Source: an uncultured Clostridium sp.
GTDB taxonomy: Bacteria; Bacillota; Clostridia; TANB77; CAG-508
Assembly: GCA_946409935.1 (NCBI GenBank)
Contig: CAMJYG010000010.1
Location: 1 to 52,963, forward strand
Length of the DNA stretch: 52,963 nt
Direction: 5' to 3'
The position numbers and the translations under genes were made by a program. The notes beneath the pieces are model-generated. The model had not been told where the DNA came from and searched no databases. It saw nothing but the letters and a program-made list of their open reading frames with translations. Positions 18,351-27,152 of this stretch are shown here, one piece after another. Numbering within the stretch: the stretch's first letter is position 1; each line of letters begins with the position of its first letter.

Positions 18351-21059
18351 GTGAAAAAGTTAGTATTAATTGATGGAAACAGTATAATGAATAGAGCTTT
18401 TTATGGAATTATGGGAAGTAAAATGCTTACAACTAAAGACGGAAAATATACAAATGCAGTATATGGTTTTTTAGCAATTCTATTTAAATTGTTAGAAGAT
18501 ATAAATCCAGAATACATTGTTGTAGCATTTGATTTAAAAGCAGCTACTGCAAGGCATAAACTTTATGAAGGATATAAAGCAACAAGAAAGGGAATGCCAA
18601 ATGAGCTTGCAGAACAAATGCCAATAATAAAAGAAATATTAAGAGCAATGAACATAGATATTGTGGAAATGGAAGGATATGAAGCAGATGATGTTTTAGG
18701 CACATTATCAAGATATGGCGAAGAACAAGGCTTGCAAGTAACAATTCTTTCAGGGGATAGAGACACATTTCAACTTGCAACAGATAATGTAACAATTAGA
18801 ATACCTAGAACAAGAGCTGGAAAAACAGAAACAGAAGAATATAATAGAGAAAAAATAATAGAAACTTATGGAATAGAGCCAAAACAATTAATAGATGTAA
18901 AAGGATTGCAAGGTGATACATCAGATAATATTCCTGGGGTACCTGGAATAGGAGAAAAAACAGCGTTAAATCTAATAAAAAAATATGAAAGTATAGAAAA
19001 ACTATATGAGAAATTAGAAAATGGACAAGCAGACTTAAAAGGAAAGCAAAAAGAAAATATAGAAAATAATAAAGATTTAGCCTTTTTATCTAAAACATTA
19101 GGCACAATTAATTTAGAAGTTCCAATTTCAGATACTTTAGAAGATTTTAAAACAGAAGAATGGGATAAACCAAAAGTTTTAGAAATATTTAGAGAACTAA
19201 ATTTCAATAGATATATAGACCGTTTTTCTTTAAGAACAGAAACAAAATCTGAAAAACATGAAATAAAAGATTTATATAAAAAAGCAGATAAAACAAATGA
19301 GGAGATAATAAATCAGTTAAAAGAACAAAAGCAAATGTATTTTTATATAAATACTCAAAAAGACGAAAAAACTGAAAAGATTATTAAAGAAAAAATAATA
19401 GGAATTTCTATTTATAATCCTTCAAATAATGAAGTATATTATATAAATATTGAGAAAGAAAAATGTATAGCAGAATTTAAAGCTATTCTAGAAGATGAAG
19501 AAATAAAAAAAACAAGTATTAATTTAACAAACACATATATATTATTAAAACAAATTGGAATTGAGCTAAATGGAATTGAATATGATGTAGCAATAGCTAG
19601 TTATATATTAAACCCAACTGATAATAAATTTCAAATAGAAAAACTAATAGAACAATATTTAGAAATAAATATAGAAGACTCTATAAAAGAAGAAAAGCAA
19701 GAGCAAATCAATTTATTTGAAAGTATGGAAAAAAGTAGCAAAAATGATAATGAAGTTAATAATGAAAAATATTGCTTATATGCATATGCTATATACAAAT
19801 TAAAAGAAGTTACATTAAATAAACTAGTTGAAATAGGTGCAAAAGAGTTATTTTATAATATAGATATGCCAACAGTAGAAGTGTTATCAAATATGCAATG
19901 GAATGGAATGTATTTAGATGAAAATGAACTAAATGAATTTGGCAAGGAATTAACTAAAAAATTAGAAGACTTAACAAAGACAATTTATGACATGGCAGGA
20001 GAAGAATTTAATATAAATTCAACCAAACAGTTGGGTGAAATATTATTTGAGAAAATGAAATTACCAGTAATAAAGAAAACAAAAAGTGGATACTCAACAG
20101 ATGTAGATGTATTAGAAAAATTAAAAAAAGAAGACCCAATAATAGAGAAAATATTAGACTATAGACAAATTATGAAATTGAATTCTACTTATGTAGAAGG
20201 GTTAAAACCATATATAAATCCAAAAACAAAAAGAATACATTCATTTTTTCATCAAACAATTACTGCAACAGGAAGAATAAGTTCAACAGAACCTAATCTT
20301 CAAAATATACCTACAAGATTTGAATTTGGAAAAAGAGTAAGAAAGGTATTTAAACCAGAAGACGGAAAAGTATATTTAGATGCAGATTATTCTCAAATAG
20401 AATTAAGGGTATTAGCACATATTTCAAATGATACTCAAATGATAGAAGCGTTTAATGAAGGACAAGATATTCATAAACAAGCAGCATCAAAAGTTTTTAA
20501 AACACCTATAAATGAGGTTACAAAAGAACAAAGAAGTAATGCAAAAGCAGTAAATTTTGGTATAGTATATGGGATAAGTGATTTTGGACTAGGAGAACAA
20601 TTAGGAATATCAAGAAGACAGGCAAAACAATATATAGAAGAATATTTAGAACATTATGCTGGAATAAAAGGTTTTATGGAAAATATAACAAAAAAAGCAA
20701 CAGATGAAGGATATGTAGAAACATTATTTCATAGGAGAAGATACATTCCAGAATTAAAGTCTAATAATTATATGGTTAGACAATTTGGTTCTAGAGCAGC
20801 AATGAATACACCAATACAAGGAACAGCAGCAGATATAATGAAAATAGCAATGTTAAATGTATTAAAAGAAATAAAAAATAGAGGGTTAAAATCAAAAATA
20901 GTGCTTCAAGTACATGATGAAATGATGATAGAAGCTCCGGAAGAAGAAAAAGAAGAAATAAAAGAAATAATGAAACAATGTATGGAATCTGCAATAGAAT
21001 TAAAAGTTCCATTAATTGCAGAAATATCTGAAGCACAAAATTGGTATGATTGTAAATAA
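18351..21059 (+). CDS. polA: DNA polymerase I (no proofreading exonuclease site)
   Basis: The GTG at 18351 follows AAAGGAGAAG, giving 902 residues. The N-terminal 5'-3' exonuclease/FEN domain has GYEADDVLGT and the helix-hairpin-helix DNIPGVPGIGEKTA. The middle 3'-5' exonuclease-like domain lacks the DxE signature: the equivalent segment reads MYFYINTQKDE. Proofreading is therefore probably absent, as in other Firmicute PolI enzymes. The polymerase motifs are intact: A (DADYSQIELR), B (RSNAKAVNFGIVYG) and C (VHDEMMIEAP). It fills gaps in repair and Okazaki processing. An in-frame upstream extension overlapping the previous gene is unlikely. Confidence 0.95.
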   Translation: MKKLVLIDGNSIMNRAFYGIMGSKMLTTKDGKYTNAVYGFLAILFKLLEDINPEYIVVAFDLKAATARHKLYEGYKATRKGMPNELAEQMPIIKEILRAMNIDIVEMEGYEADDVLGTLSRYGEEQGLQVTILSGDRDTFQLATDNVTIRIPRTRAGKTETEEYNREKIIETYGIEPKQLIDVKGLQGDTSDNIPGVPGIGEKTALNLIKKYESIEKLYEKLENGQADLKGKQKENIENNKDLAFLSKTLGTINLEVPISDTLEDFKTEEWDKPKVLEIFRELNFNRYIDRFSLRTETKSEKHEIKDLYKKADKTNEEIINQLKEQKQMYFYINTQKDEKTEKIIKEKIIGISIYNPSNNEVYYINIEKEKCIAEFKAILEDEEIKKTSINLTNTYILLKQIGIELNGIEYDVAIASYILNPTDNKFQIEKLIEQYLEINIEDSIKEEKQEQINLFESMEKSSKNDNEVNNEKYCLYAYAIYKLKEVTLNKLVEIGAKELFYNIDMPTVEVLSNMQWNGMYLDENELNEFGKELTKKLEDLTKTIYDMAGEEFNINSTKQLGEILFEKMKLPVIKKTKSGYSTDVDVLEKLKKEDPIIEKILDYRQIMKLNSTYVEGLKPYINPKTKRIHSFFHQTITATGRISSTEPNLQNIPTRFEFGKRVRKVFKPEDGKVYLDADYSQIELRVLAHISNDTQMIEAFNEGQDIHKQAASKVFKTPINEVTKEQRSNAKAVNFGIVYGISDFGLGEQLGISRRQAKQYIEEYLEHYAGIKGFMENITKKATDEGYVETLFHRRRYIPELKSNNYMVRQFGSRAAMNTPIQGTAADIMKIAMLNVLKEIKNRGLKSKIVLQVHDEMMIEAPEEEKEEIKEIMKQCMESAIELKVPLIAEISEAQNWYDCK

Positions 21060-21066
21060 TTTTTGT

Positions 21067-21127
21067 GATTGCCAAATTGCCATAGGGACGCCCCTTTTGA
21101 CATTTTTTTGCCATAGGGACACCCCTT
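21067..21127. repeat. GGGAC-family repeat, left arm of a 61-bp perfect inverted repeat
   Basis: Exact reverse complement of 21200-21260, separated by 72 bp. It contains two TTGCCATAGGGAC modules like 1096-1148. Begins 7 bp after the polA stop. Confidence 0.95.
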
Positions 21128-21199
21128 GGGAATATTAATATATAATTTTTGTTAAGTCTTAAAACTTTATCATGTTATTTTAAATAAGTATATATATCA

Positions 21200-21260
21200 A
21201 AGGGGTGTCCCTATGGCAAAAAAATGTCAAAAGGGGCGTCCCTATGGCAATTTGGCAATC
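21200..21260. repeat. GGGAC-family repeat, right arm of the inverted repeat
   Basis: Exact reverse complement of 21067-21127. It ends 26 bp before the start of the lytic transglycosylase gene, so it lies in that gene's 5' leader. An in-frame GTG at 21205 would translate through it but has no RBS. Confidence 0.95.
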
Positions 21261-21285
21261 TTCCAAAAAAGAGAGGAGAGATATT

Positions 21286-21849
21286 TTGAAAAACAAAAAA
21301 ATAGCAATAGCAATTATTGCAACAATTTTTATTATATTTGTTTTTCTATTTATTTTTAAAACTAATATACTAAAGATTATGTATCCAAAAAAATATGAAG
21401 AAGTAGTTGCTACCTATTCACAAGAGAATAATATTGATGAAAATTTAGTTTATGCAGTTATAAAAGCAGAGAGTAATTTCGAAGCAAGTGCAATTTCAAA
21501 CAAAAATGCAATTGGACTTATGCAACTAATGGAAGAAACAGCTAAAGAAGTGGCTAAAAAAAATGACATTGAACTTGATTTGACAGATATAAAAAAAGAT
21601 TTATGTAATGTAAATAATAATATAAATATAGGAACTAAATATTTGTCAACATTAATAGAAAAGTATGAAAATAAAGAAGTAGCGCTTGCTGCATATAATG
21701 CGGGAATTGGAAATGTAGATAATTGGATTGAGAAAGGAATCATTAAAAAAGATGGCTCAGATATAGAAAACATTCCTTATAAGGAAACCAATAATTACGT
21801 AAGAAAGATACTAAGAGATTATAAAATTTATAAAGAGTTATATAAATAG
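21286..21849 (+). CDS. Membrane-anchored lytic transglycosylase
   Basis: The TTG at 21286 follows GAGAGGAGAG by 5 nt, giving 187 residues. An N-terminal anchor (about 6-25) precedes an SLT domain: catalytic Glu62 in AESNF, NAIGLMQLM, and the AAYNAGIGNV motif. This is the Slt70-like fold of family 1 lytic transglycosylases, which cleave the glycan strand of peptidoglycan to 1,6-anhydroMurNAc ends. Starting further upstream at a GTG would place repeat sequence inside the protein and is rejected. Close relatives in spore formers act in growth or spore cortex remodelling. The specific role is unknown. Confidence 0.88.
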   Translation: MKNKKIAIAIIATIFIIFVFLFIFKTNILKIMYPKKYEEVVATYSQENNIDENLVYAVIKAESNFEASAISNKNAIGLMQLMEETAKEVAKKNDIELDLTDIKKDLCNVNNNINIGTKYLSTLIEKYENKEVALAAYNAGIGNVDNWIEKGIIKKDGSDIENIPYKETNNYVRKILRDYKIYKELYK

Positions 21850-21918
21850 CTAGACAAATGATTAAAAATGAAATAAAATAATATCGACTTAATTCTAGAA
21901 TAAAGAGGAGAAGACGAG

Positions 21919-23151
21919 ATGATAATAGAACAATTAATTTTTACAGTAATTGCATTTGCTATATTTGTATATATGTTTTTCAGAATGATTAAAAGTAATG
22001 ATACTACTTATGTAGCAATACTAGTTTTAGAAGCGATTGGTATAGCATTAAATTTTGTAGAAGTCTTATTTGGAGTAAAATTAAACATAGTATTTGTTAT
22101 TTTAAAATACATTTTATCACTAATTTTACCAATATTAATATTAATTTTAGAAAAGAAAAATGCAGGTCTATTTGAATTAATAAAAATTCAAAAAACAAAA
22201 ATATATTTATTTTTCGGAGATAATAAAAAAGCAAAACAACAATTACTTGATATATTAGATAAAAACTCAAATAGTTATAAAGCACATAAAATGCTTGCAG
22301 AATTATATGAAAATGAAGGCGGAATTAGAAAATCAATTGACGAATATGTACAAGCTATTGATTTAAATAAAAAAGATTATGATTCTTATTACAAAGTTGC
22401 AGAATTGTTAAATAGTTTAGGAAAAAAAGATGAAGCCTCAGAAATGCTGTTTAATTTGGTAAATAAACAACCAGAAAATACTAATGCTGCCGAATTATTG
22501 GGTAATATTTTAATAGAAAGAGAAATGTACAAAGAAGCGGTAAATATATATCAAAATGCATTAAGATTAAACCCAACAAGTTATGAGCTAAACTATAGTT
22601 TGGGTATAGCATATACAATGTTAAATGATTTCCAAAGTGCCAAAATCTGTTACGAAAAGGCAGCAGAGATAAATTCTCTTTTATATAATGCTAAATACTC
22701 TTTAGCTGAAATTGCTTTAATATATAAAGATTTAGAAGAAGCGGAGAAAAGATTTCTAGAAGCTACCGAAGAAGAGGAATTATCTGCAGATAGTTATTAT
22801 GAACTTGCTAAAATATATTTAATTAAAGGTGATAAAGATACTGCTATAAAATACATAAATACAGCAATTGACAGCAATGCTAAGAAAATTGTAGAAAAAG
22901 TAAAAAAAGACCCAATATTTATACCAATTATGGCTAGAATATCAATACCTTTTAATTTAGAAGAATCTGAACAGGAACAAGACGAGAGTAAATTAAAAGA
23001 AAAAGATATTAAAGTAAAAGAACATTTAGAAAAAATGAGTGAAATAACTAGAAATTTAAGCTATAATGATATTAATTTATTAAAGCATACTAATAAAAGA
23101 GGACGAGCAGAGGTAGATAAGGAAGAATTTCAAAAAGAAATACAAGAATAA
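21919..23151 (+). CDS. Membrane-anchored TPR protein
   Basis: A protein of 410 residues. Two to three N-terminal membrane helices (about 5-22, 32-50, 57-78) precede a run of about six to seven TPR units from residue 100 to 330, for example NAAELLGNILIEREMYKEA and SYELNYSLGIAYTMLNDF. A charged, disordered tail (ESEQEQDESKLKEKDIK) follows. It is a protein-interaction scaffold facing the cytoplasm or outside, with partner unknown. The RBS AGAGGAGAAG precedes ATG. Confidence 0.8.
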   Translation: MIIEQLIFTVIAFAIFVYMFFRMIKSNDTTYVAILVLEAIGIALNFVEVLFGVKLNIVFVILKYILSLILPILILILEKKNAGLFELIKIQKTKIYLFFGDNKKAKQQLLDILDKNSNSYKAHKMLAELYENEGGIRKSIDEYVQAIDLNKKDYDSYYKVAELLNSLGKKDEASEMLFNLVNKQPENTNAAELLGNILIEREMYKEAVNIYQNALRLNPTSYELNYSLGIAYTMLNDFQSAKICYEKAAEINSLLYNAKYSLAEIALIYKDLEEAEKRFLEATEEEELSADSYYELAKIYLIKGDKDTAIKYINTAIDSNAKKIVEKVKKDPIFIPIMARISIPFNLEESEQEQDESKLKEKDIKVKEHLEKMSEITRNLSYNDINLLKHTNKRGRAEVDKEEFQKEIQE

Positions 23152-23158
23152 AGTTTTT

Positions 23159-23343
23159 AAGGTTGATATATAAATATTTCTTCAGTTTCTCGGCTCATTA
23201 CGAAGTTATAATCGTTTCTAAAATATAAATTAACGAGAGTCTTGCTACATATTTCGCGCTTCCTCATTAATTTATATTAAAGAAACGATTATAACTTCTC
23301 CAATCACATTCGAAACATTCATAAATATTTATATATCAACCTT
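23159..23343. repeat. Nested inverted-repeat element (MITE-like or structured RNA)
   Basis: The outer arms, 19-21 bp starting GGTTGATATATAAAT, lie at 23159-23179 and 23323-23343. The inner arms, 32 bp with 2 mismatches at 23202-23233 and 23267-23298, contain TTATAATCGTTTCT and its complement and can be extended by about 4 bp. Together they form one long hairpin of about 185 bp. It fills most of the gap before dpaA, and no open frame fits it. Confidence 0.75.
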
Positions 23344-23475
23344 TTTAGAATTTTTAGTATAAAACCATTAATTTGTAACTCTTTATATACTAACAAAGTT
23401 GACAGTCAATGTAGATATAAAATTAGAATTCATAAAATTTCAAAAAAGTAATATATTTAAAAAAGGAGGGATTTT

Positions 23476-24345
23476 ATGAGTTCGAATTATGCAATAATTG
23501 GTGGAGATTTAAGAATTGTTAAACTTACAAAAATGATGGCAGAGGATGGAAATTCAATGAATACATTTGGGTTAGAACAAGCAGAAGCGCTAAGCGAATG
23601 TAAAAATATTGTTTTTCATAATAGTTTAAGTAGTGCTGCCGAGAGTGCAGATATTGTAATAGCACCAATTCCATTTTCTAAAAATGGTGTTGAGATAAAT
23701 ACAACATTTAGTAATAAAAAAATTTCAATTCAAGAATTGTTAAATAATATAAAACATAAAAAACTAATTGCTGGAAGCATAAAACAAGAAATATATGATA
23801 TTGCCAAAGAAAATGATGTAGAAGTAATTGATATTATGAAAAATGAGGATGTTGCAATTTTAAATGCAATATCAACTGCAGAGGGAGCTATAGAGGTTGC
23901 TTTTGCTAATACTCAAAAGACATTGCATGGAGGTAATGTTTTAATATTAGGATTTGGAAGACTAGGAAAAGTACTGGCTAAAAAGCTAGAAGGTTTATCT
24001 GCAAAAGTTACTTGTGCAGTAAGGAAGAACGAAGATTTCGCATGGATTAAAGCATATGGATATGAAGCTACAAATATTAATAGTTTAAGTGAAAATCTGT
24101 ATAATTATGACATAATAATAAATACCGTTCCAGTTTTAATACTTAATAAAATGAAATTACAGAAGCTTAAAAAAGATTGCTTATTAATAGATTTAGCTTC
24201 AAATCCAGGTGGAATTGATTTTGAAGAAGCTAAAAGGTTAGGTATAAAATGTATTTGGGCACTTGCTTTACCAGGAAAGGTTGCACCTATTACAACTGCG
24301 GAGATTATAAGGGATTCTATATATAATATTATAAATGAATTTTAA
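23476..24345 (+). CDS. dpaA: Dipicolinate synthase subunit A
   Basis: A protein of 289 residues, close to SpoVFA/DpaA length. The N-terminus NYAIIGGDLRIVKLTKMM and the segment VIAPIPFSKNG are typical. The Rossmann motif GFGRLG and the C-terminal LDLASNPGGIDFEEAKRLG-like block are clear. With DpaB it makes dipicolinic acid from a lysine-pathway intermediate in the mother cell late in sporulation. The RBS AAGGAGGG is strong. dpaB normally follows directly. Here the next gene is an IS110 transposase and then uppP, so dpaA is orphaned at this locus. Confidence 0.93.
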   Translation: MSSNYAIIGGDLRIVKLTKMMAEDGNSMNTFGLEQAEALSECKNIVFHNSLSSAAESADIVIAPIPFSKNGVEINTTFSNKKISIQELLNNIKHKKLIAGSIKQEIYDIAKENDVEVIDIMKNEDVAILNAISTAEGAIEVAFANTQKTLHGGNVLILGFGRLGKVLAKKLEGLSAKVTCAVRKNEDFAWIKAYGYEATNINSLSENLYNYDIIINTVPVLILNKMKLQKLKKDCLLIDLASNPGGIDFEEAKRLGIKCIWALALPGKVAPITTAEIIRDSIYNIINEF

Positions 24346-24414
24346 GTTGCCTAAAAATAGTTACAGTTCAGACTCCCATGCTTATTCAAGCACCACGATA
24401 AACAAAAACATATA

Positions 24415-24441
24415 TTGACATACATGTTATAATTTTATGTA
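24415..24441 (+). promoter_or_regulatory. Promoter-like sequence in the IS110 left end
   Basis: TTGACA at 24415-24420 is followed at 17-19 nt by TGTATACA (TATACA-like -10). It would start a transcript near 24450, ahead of the hairpins proposed as a bridge RNA. Confidence 0.4.
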
Positions 24442-24444
24442 TAC

Positions 24445-24600
24445 AGCATAAGAGCGTTTTTTACTTGAATCTACGAGAGCGTAGTTCAGACTGCTATCTT
24501 ATCATTTTCGTTGAACCACAAATTGTCTATGGCAGAGGCCAATAAGGACGTATAGTAGTATAATAAAGAATAAAATGATTTGCTGTAAATATAAAATTGG
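24445..24600 (+). ncRNA. Candidate IS110 bridge RNA
   Basis: Two clear helices lie between the candidate promoter and the transposase RBS. The first is CTACG-AGAG-CGTAG (24471-24484), extended by TGAA/TTCA. The second is CTGCTAT (24491-24497) pairing with ATGGCAG (24529-24535) around a 31-nt internal loop. A 5' stem-loop followed by a stem with a large internal loop is the plan of the bridge RNAs described for the IS110 family, which are encoded in the left non-coding end. The guide loops could not be matched to the target with confidence. Ends are approximate. Confidence 0.5.
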
Positions 24601-24611
24601 AGGTCACAAAG

Positions 24612-25840
24612 ATGGATGTGATTTATAAAGTTTGTTGTGGGATAGACGTTCACAAGAACAAATTGGTTGTGTGTTTAAAAGTTAAAGGCAAGAAAGATGT
24701 AATCAAAGAGTATAGTGGACAAACAGAAGATATCAAGTCAATGGCAAATTGGTTAAAAGAAAACAAATGTGAAAAAATAGCAATGGAAAGTACAGCTTCA
24801 TATTGGAAACCATTAGTAAATATTTTTGAAATAACAAATTTAAAATATACTGTAATAAATGCAAGAGATTACAAAAATGTACCAGGTAAAAAGACAGATG
24901 TAATGGATGCTGAATGGATAGCTGATTTATTACAGCATGGACTTTTAAAAGATAGTTTTATTCCAACAAGACAGCAAAGAGAATTAAGAGAAGCAACAAG
25001 ATATAGAAAAAATTTAACAGAAGAAAGGGCAAGAGAACTAAATAGATTACAAAAAATGTTAGAAGGAGCAAATATAAAAATAACGACAATTTTATCAGAT
25101 GTAATGGGAGTTACAAGTAGAAATTTATTAGAATATGTTTTAGAAAATGAAGATGAAATAACCGAAGAAAAAGCAAAAGAACTTGTTGTGACCAAAATTC
25201 ATGCAAAATTAGAAGACGTTGTAAGAGCTATGAATGGAATAATTACACCATTTCAAAAAGTAATGATAAAAGAAGTAATAGAACATATAGATGAAATAAG
25301 CAAAAGAATACTAAATATGGACAAATTAATAGATAAATATATGGAAGAATATGAGGAAAATAAAAAAAAATTGAAAAGATACCTGGAATAGGAAAAAGAA
25401 GTAGTGAAATAATATTAGCAGAAATAGGTCAAGATATGAGTCGATTTCCAACTGCAGCACATATAAGTTCGTGGACTGGAATATGTCCAGGAAATAATGA
25501 AAGTGCTGGTAAAAGAAGGAATGGACGAACTCGAAAAGGAAATAAAATATTAAAATCAACATTGGTGGAATGTGCTCAATCTGTGATAAGAAAAAAAGAC
25601 TCATTTTTATATGCACAATACCAAAGAATAAGTATGAGAAAAGGGAAAAAAAGAGCAATTGTTGCAGTTGCCCATACAATGCTTATAGCAATATATCATA
25701 TGATAAATGAAAATAAAGAATATCAAGATTTAGGTGCAGATTTTTATAATAAATTCAATAAGGAAAAGAAAGCAAATGCATATATAAAAAAAATAAAAGA
25801 ATTAGGTTACGATGTACAACTATATGCACAAGCAAGCTAA
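24612..25840 (+). CDS. IS110-family transposase, -1 frameshift at an A9 run
   Basis: The ATG at 24612 follows GGAGG. The first frame runs to 25391 (DEDD RuvC-like domain: GIDVHKNKL, Glu in MESTASYW, DVMDAEWIADLL). The second frame ends at 25840 and carries the Transposase_20 domain with KIPGIGKRSSEI and SWTGICPGNNESAGKRR, including the expected catalytic serine region. Reading -1 at the nine adenines 25362-25370 joins them into NKKKIEKIPGIG and about 409 residues, the family's normal length. It could be programmed slippage, a recent inactivating mutation, or a homopolymer sequencing error. Confidence 0.85.
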
Positions 25841-25979
25841 TTCTCAAATTAAAACAACAAATATAATATACTATAAAAATTAAAAAAATACAAGTAATTA
25901 AAAAATTAAATTATTTTTTCTTGCCTTTAAAATAATTTTAATTCATAAAATTAAATTAGGTAATAGATATATCAAGTAG

Positions 25980-26030
25980 CAAAAGGGCGAAAAAGCATAT
26001 ATAAAGTGCCAGTAACTTTTTGCCCTTTTG
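25980..26030 (+). terminator. Hairpin at the IS110 right end
   Basis: CAAAAGGGCGAAAAAG (25980-25995) pairs with CTTTTTGCCCTTTTG (26016-26030), one unpaired G. It may terminate the transposase transcript or belong to the element's right end. The remaining 26031-26179 shows nothing further. Confidence 0.5.
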
Positions 26031-26179
26031 AAAGCAAGTTATTTAGTTTTTATAGTAGTAACAAGAATTTCTAATAATACTACATTTGCATTCGATTTAT
26101 CCTATAAATATTGATATATTAGAATTTTATTGATTTTTTATACAATAGATTAAAAATAAAAGTTTGAAAGGAAAAGATT

Positions 26180-27037
26180 ATGGAAATTATAAAAGCGATA
26201 ATATTTGGAATTGTAGAAGGAATAACAGAATGGCTACCAATTAGTAGTACAGGGCATTTAATACTTGTAGAACAATTTTTAAAATTTGAACAAGTTTCAC
26301 CTGATTTTTGGGAGATGTTTCAAGTTGTTATACAATTAGGTGCAATTTTAGCGGTTGTTTTGCTATATTTTAAAAAGATATGGCCATTTACTACAAAAAA
26401 AGAAAAAGCAATAAAGCAAAAAGGTATTCTTTCTTTTTTAGATAAAGATATTATGAATTTATGGGGGAAAATTTTAGTTGCATGCATACCTGCTGCAATA
26501 ATTGGATTGCTTTTTGACGATGTATTTGAAGCCTTATTTTACAATCCAGTATGTATAGCAATTGCATTAATTGTGTTTGGTGTTGCGTTTATAATTGTAG
26601 AAAATAGGAATAAAATGAAAAGTAAGCATAGCATAAAGCCAAAAGAAAAAGAAACTAAAGAAGAAATTACATATAAAGATGCATTAATAATTGGATTTTT
26701 TCAATTACTAGCTGCAATATTCCCTGGAACATCACGTTCAGGTTCAACAATTATAGGGAGTTTATTAATAGGATTATCAAGACCGAATGCTGCAGAATTT
26801 ACTTTTTATTTAGCGATTCCAACAATGTTTGGAGCAAGTCTTCTAAAAGTAGTAAAATTTGGTTTAGCATTTACTGGAATGGAACTTGCAATTTTATTGG
26901 TAGCAATGTTTGTTTCTTTTATAGTTTCAATGTTTGTTATAAAATTCTTAATGAATTATGTTAAGAAACATAATTTTAAAGTTTTTGGATATTACAGAAT
27001 TATACTTGGAATAATAGTGCTTTTTATTCATGGTTGA
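26180..27037 (+). CDS. uppP: Undecaprenyl-diphosphatase UppP/BacA
   Basis: A protein of 285 residues with about eight membrane helices. Both catalytic signatures are present: EGITEWLPISSTGHLIL near residue 13 and FPGTSRSGSTIIGSLLIGLSR near 180. The enzyme removes a phosphate from undecaprenyl diphosphate outside the membrane so that the lipid carrier can be reused for cell wall synthesis, and it can confer bacitracin tolerance. RBS AAAGGAAAAG. Confidence 0.97.
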   Translation: MEIIKAIIFGIVEGITEWLPISSTGHLILVEQFLKFEQVSPDFWEMFQVVIQLGAILAVVLLYFKKIWPFTTKKEKAIKQKGILSFLDKDIMNLWGKILVACIPAAIIGLLFDDVFEALFYNPVCIAIALIVFGVAFIIVENRNKMKSKHSIKPKEKETKEEITYKDALIIGFFQLLAAIFPGTSRSGSTIIGSLLIGLSRPNAAEFTFYLAIPTMFGASLLKVVKFGLAFTGMELAILLVAMFVSFIVSMFVIKFLMNYVKKHNFKVFGYYRIILGIIVLFIHG

Positions 27038-27076
27038 TAAGTAATGTATAAAATCAAATATTTGGTAATTAAATAA

Positions 27077-27105
27077 TTGACTTCTAAATGATACTATGGT
27101 ATACA
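27077..27105 (+). promoter_or_regulatory. Sigma-A promoter with extended -10
   Basis: TTGACT, 17 nt, TGG-TATACA, located 48 bp before the start of the metallopeptidase-like gene. Confidence 0.65.
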
Positions 27106-27152
27106 TTATATAACACATATTTAAAAAAATTATATAATTGGAGGATAAACAA

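Larger units (their letters stand above)
24372..26010 (+). mobile_element. IS110-family insertion sequence (ends approximate)
   Basis: A DEDD transposase gene is flanked by a long AT-rich left end (about 240 nt before the gene) and a right end of about 170 nt, the IS110-group layout. The left flank ends in GTTACAGTTCAG (24360-24371), a truncated form of the GTTACAGTTCAGTAAC palindrome found whole at 39098. CAGTAAC occurs at 26010-26016. Joining these flanks restores the palindrome with A and T runs on either side, which is the basis for the boundaries given. IS110 elements lack terminal inverted repeats, so ends cannot be read directly. A competing reading puts the right end beyond the hairpin at 25980-26030. 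Confidence 0.6.

Noticed and set aside
20791-21114. A 107-residue minus-strand frame over the polA 3' end
   Set aside because: Antisense to conserved polymerase sequence and partly made of the GGGAC repeat.
21205-21285. An upstream extension of the transglycosylase gene through the repeat
   Set aside because: The extension is repeat sequence without an RBS; the TTG at 21286 with GAGAGGAGAG gives a normal N-terminal anchor.
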